From: Angelakisella sp.
GTDB taxonomy: Bacteria > Bacillota > Clostridia > Oscillospirales > Ruminococcaceae
Assembly: GCA_013316495.1 (NCBI GenBank)
Contig: WSMP01000008.1
Location: 14,316 to 29,027, forward strand
DNA: 14,712 bases
Direction of reading: 5' to 3'
The notes below the pieces were generated by a model, which saw only the letters and a program-made list of their open reading frames with translations, had not been told where the DNA came from and made no database searches. This document shows positions 14,291 through 14,712 of the stretch, piece by piece. The position numbers were made by a program, and so were the translations under genes. Position 1 is the first letter of the stretch, and each line of letters opens with the position of its first letter.

Positions 14291-14712
14291 TTGGCAGGGA
14301 GGTTCTTTTCCCCGCCTGGGCGTTCATCCCGTTGTGGGAGAGGAGGAAAAACCCGTTTTGGAGGGTGTGATGACTGACCCAGGTTTTCTCCGGGGCGTCC
14401 GGCCACAGGAGGTCCAGCTGGTTCAGGCGGCGGCCCTCCTCCCCCTCCCAGGCCAGGCGCACCCACAGCTCCCCCTCCGCCGTCAGGCCGGCGGCCTGGG
14501 GCAGCAGGACGATGTTCCCCAGGTCGATCCGCTGCTCCAGCTTCTTCTCCTCCCCCGGCTTCAGGGCAGGGAGCCGGATGGCGGCAGGGGATTTTTCGTA
14601 CCGGGTGCTCTCCAGGATGCCGGCGGCGGATACCGAGACTATCCGCTCCTCCGGCAGGCCGGGGATGTAGAATTCCTGCCCGCCGGGGCGGTTGTTCACA
14701 CTTTCCGCCTGG
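14235..14712 (-). CDS. Hypothetical protein, C-terminal part (runs off right edge)
   Basis: The frame is open from the right edge to TAG at 14235-14237, about 158 codons. I do not recognise it. It is rich in predicted strands with regularly spaced hydrophobics (GELWVRLAWEGEEG, GNIVLLPQAAGL, TSLPITFLSLV), which suggests a beta-sandwich-like domain, perhaps secreted or envelope-associated. A GTG at 14697-14699 could start a 154-aa protein, but no strong ribosome site precedes it and the frame stays open upstream, so a longer protein is more likely. Its 3' end overlaps the XRE gene by 56 bases on the other strand. Confidence 0.6.
   Translation of the reverse strand, partial: QAESVNNRPGGQEFYIPGLPEERIVSVSAAGILESTRYEKSPAAIRLPALKPGEEKKLEQRIDLGNIVLLPQAAGLTAEGELWVRLAWEGEEGRRLNQLDLLWPDAPEKTWVSHHTLQNGFFLLSHNGMNAQAGKRTSLPITFLSLVQKGEWTFPAAG

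Overview
The window looks like chromosome from a high-GC Firmicute, most likely a member of the Oscillospiraceae (Flavonifractor/Lawsonibacter/Pseudoflavonifractor-like). The lineage is an inference. It rests on GC-rich coding sequence with Gram-positive features: strong GGAGG ribosome binding sites, frequent TTG and GTG starts, an OppA-type lipoprotein, a DacF-like carboxypeptidase, a class B sortase, and a cysteine desulfurase/ThiI pair arranged as in Bacillus.

Layout from left to right. (1) On the minus strand: the N-terminal two thirds of an ABC-F ATPase (runs off the left edge), then a dacA-type D-Ala-D-Ala carboxypeptidase followed by a small one-TM protein of unknown function. (2) Immediately upstream of dacA sits a ~170 bp imperfect palindrome that behaves like a MITE-type repeat or a long hairpin. 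(3) An aldo/keto reductase with a C-terminal 2x[4Fe-4S] ferredoxin module (+), ending at a clear terminator and converging on a peptide-binding lipoprotein gene (-). (4) A plus-strand operon of a cysteine desulfurase and ThiI, which together would make 4-thiouridine in tRNA. (5) A very large plus-strand gene (1321 aa) that joins a degenerate CinA-like protein, a transmembrane helix, a class B sortase, a charged helical segment, four Big2-like Ig domains and a Pro/Gly-rich tail in one reading frame, closed by a bidirectional terminator. (6) A divergent regulatory module: a minus-strand pair (a 65-aa helical protein overlapping a sigma-70 region-4-like protein) against a plus-strand XRE-type regulator. 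The two transcription starts carry nearly identical GAAC-N4-GTTC-type (SOS-box-like) palindromes, and a longer dyad lies exactly midway between the two -35 elements. (7) The C-terminal part of an unrecognised minus-strand protein at the right edge.

The most unusual items are the CinA-sortase-Ig fusion, whose CinA half has lost its recognisable active-site motifs, and the divergent switch with paired operators. Housekeeping genes (dacA, oppA, desulfurase/thiI) make up most of the rest.
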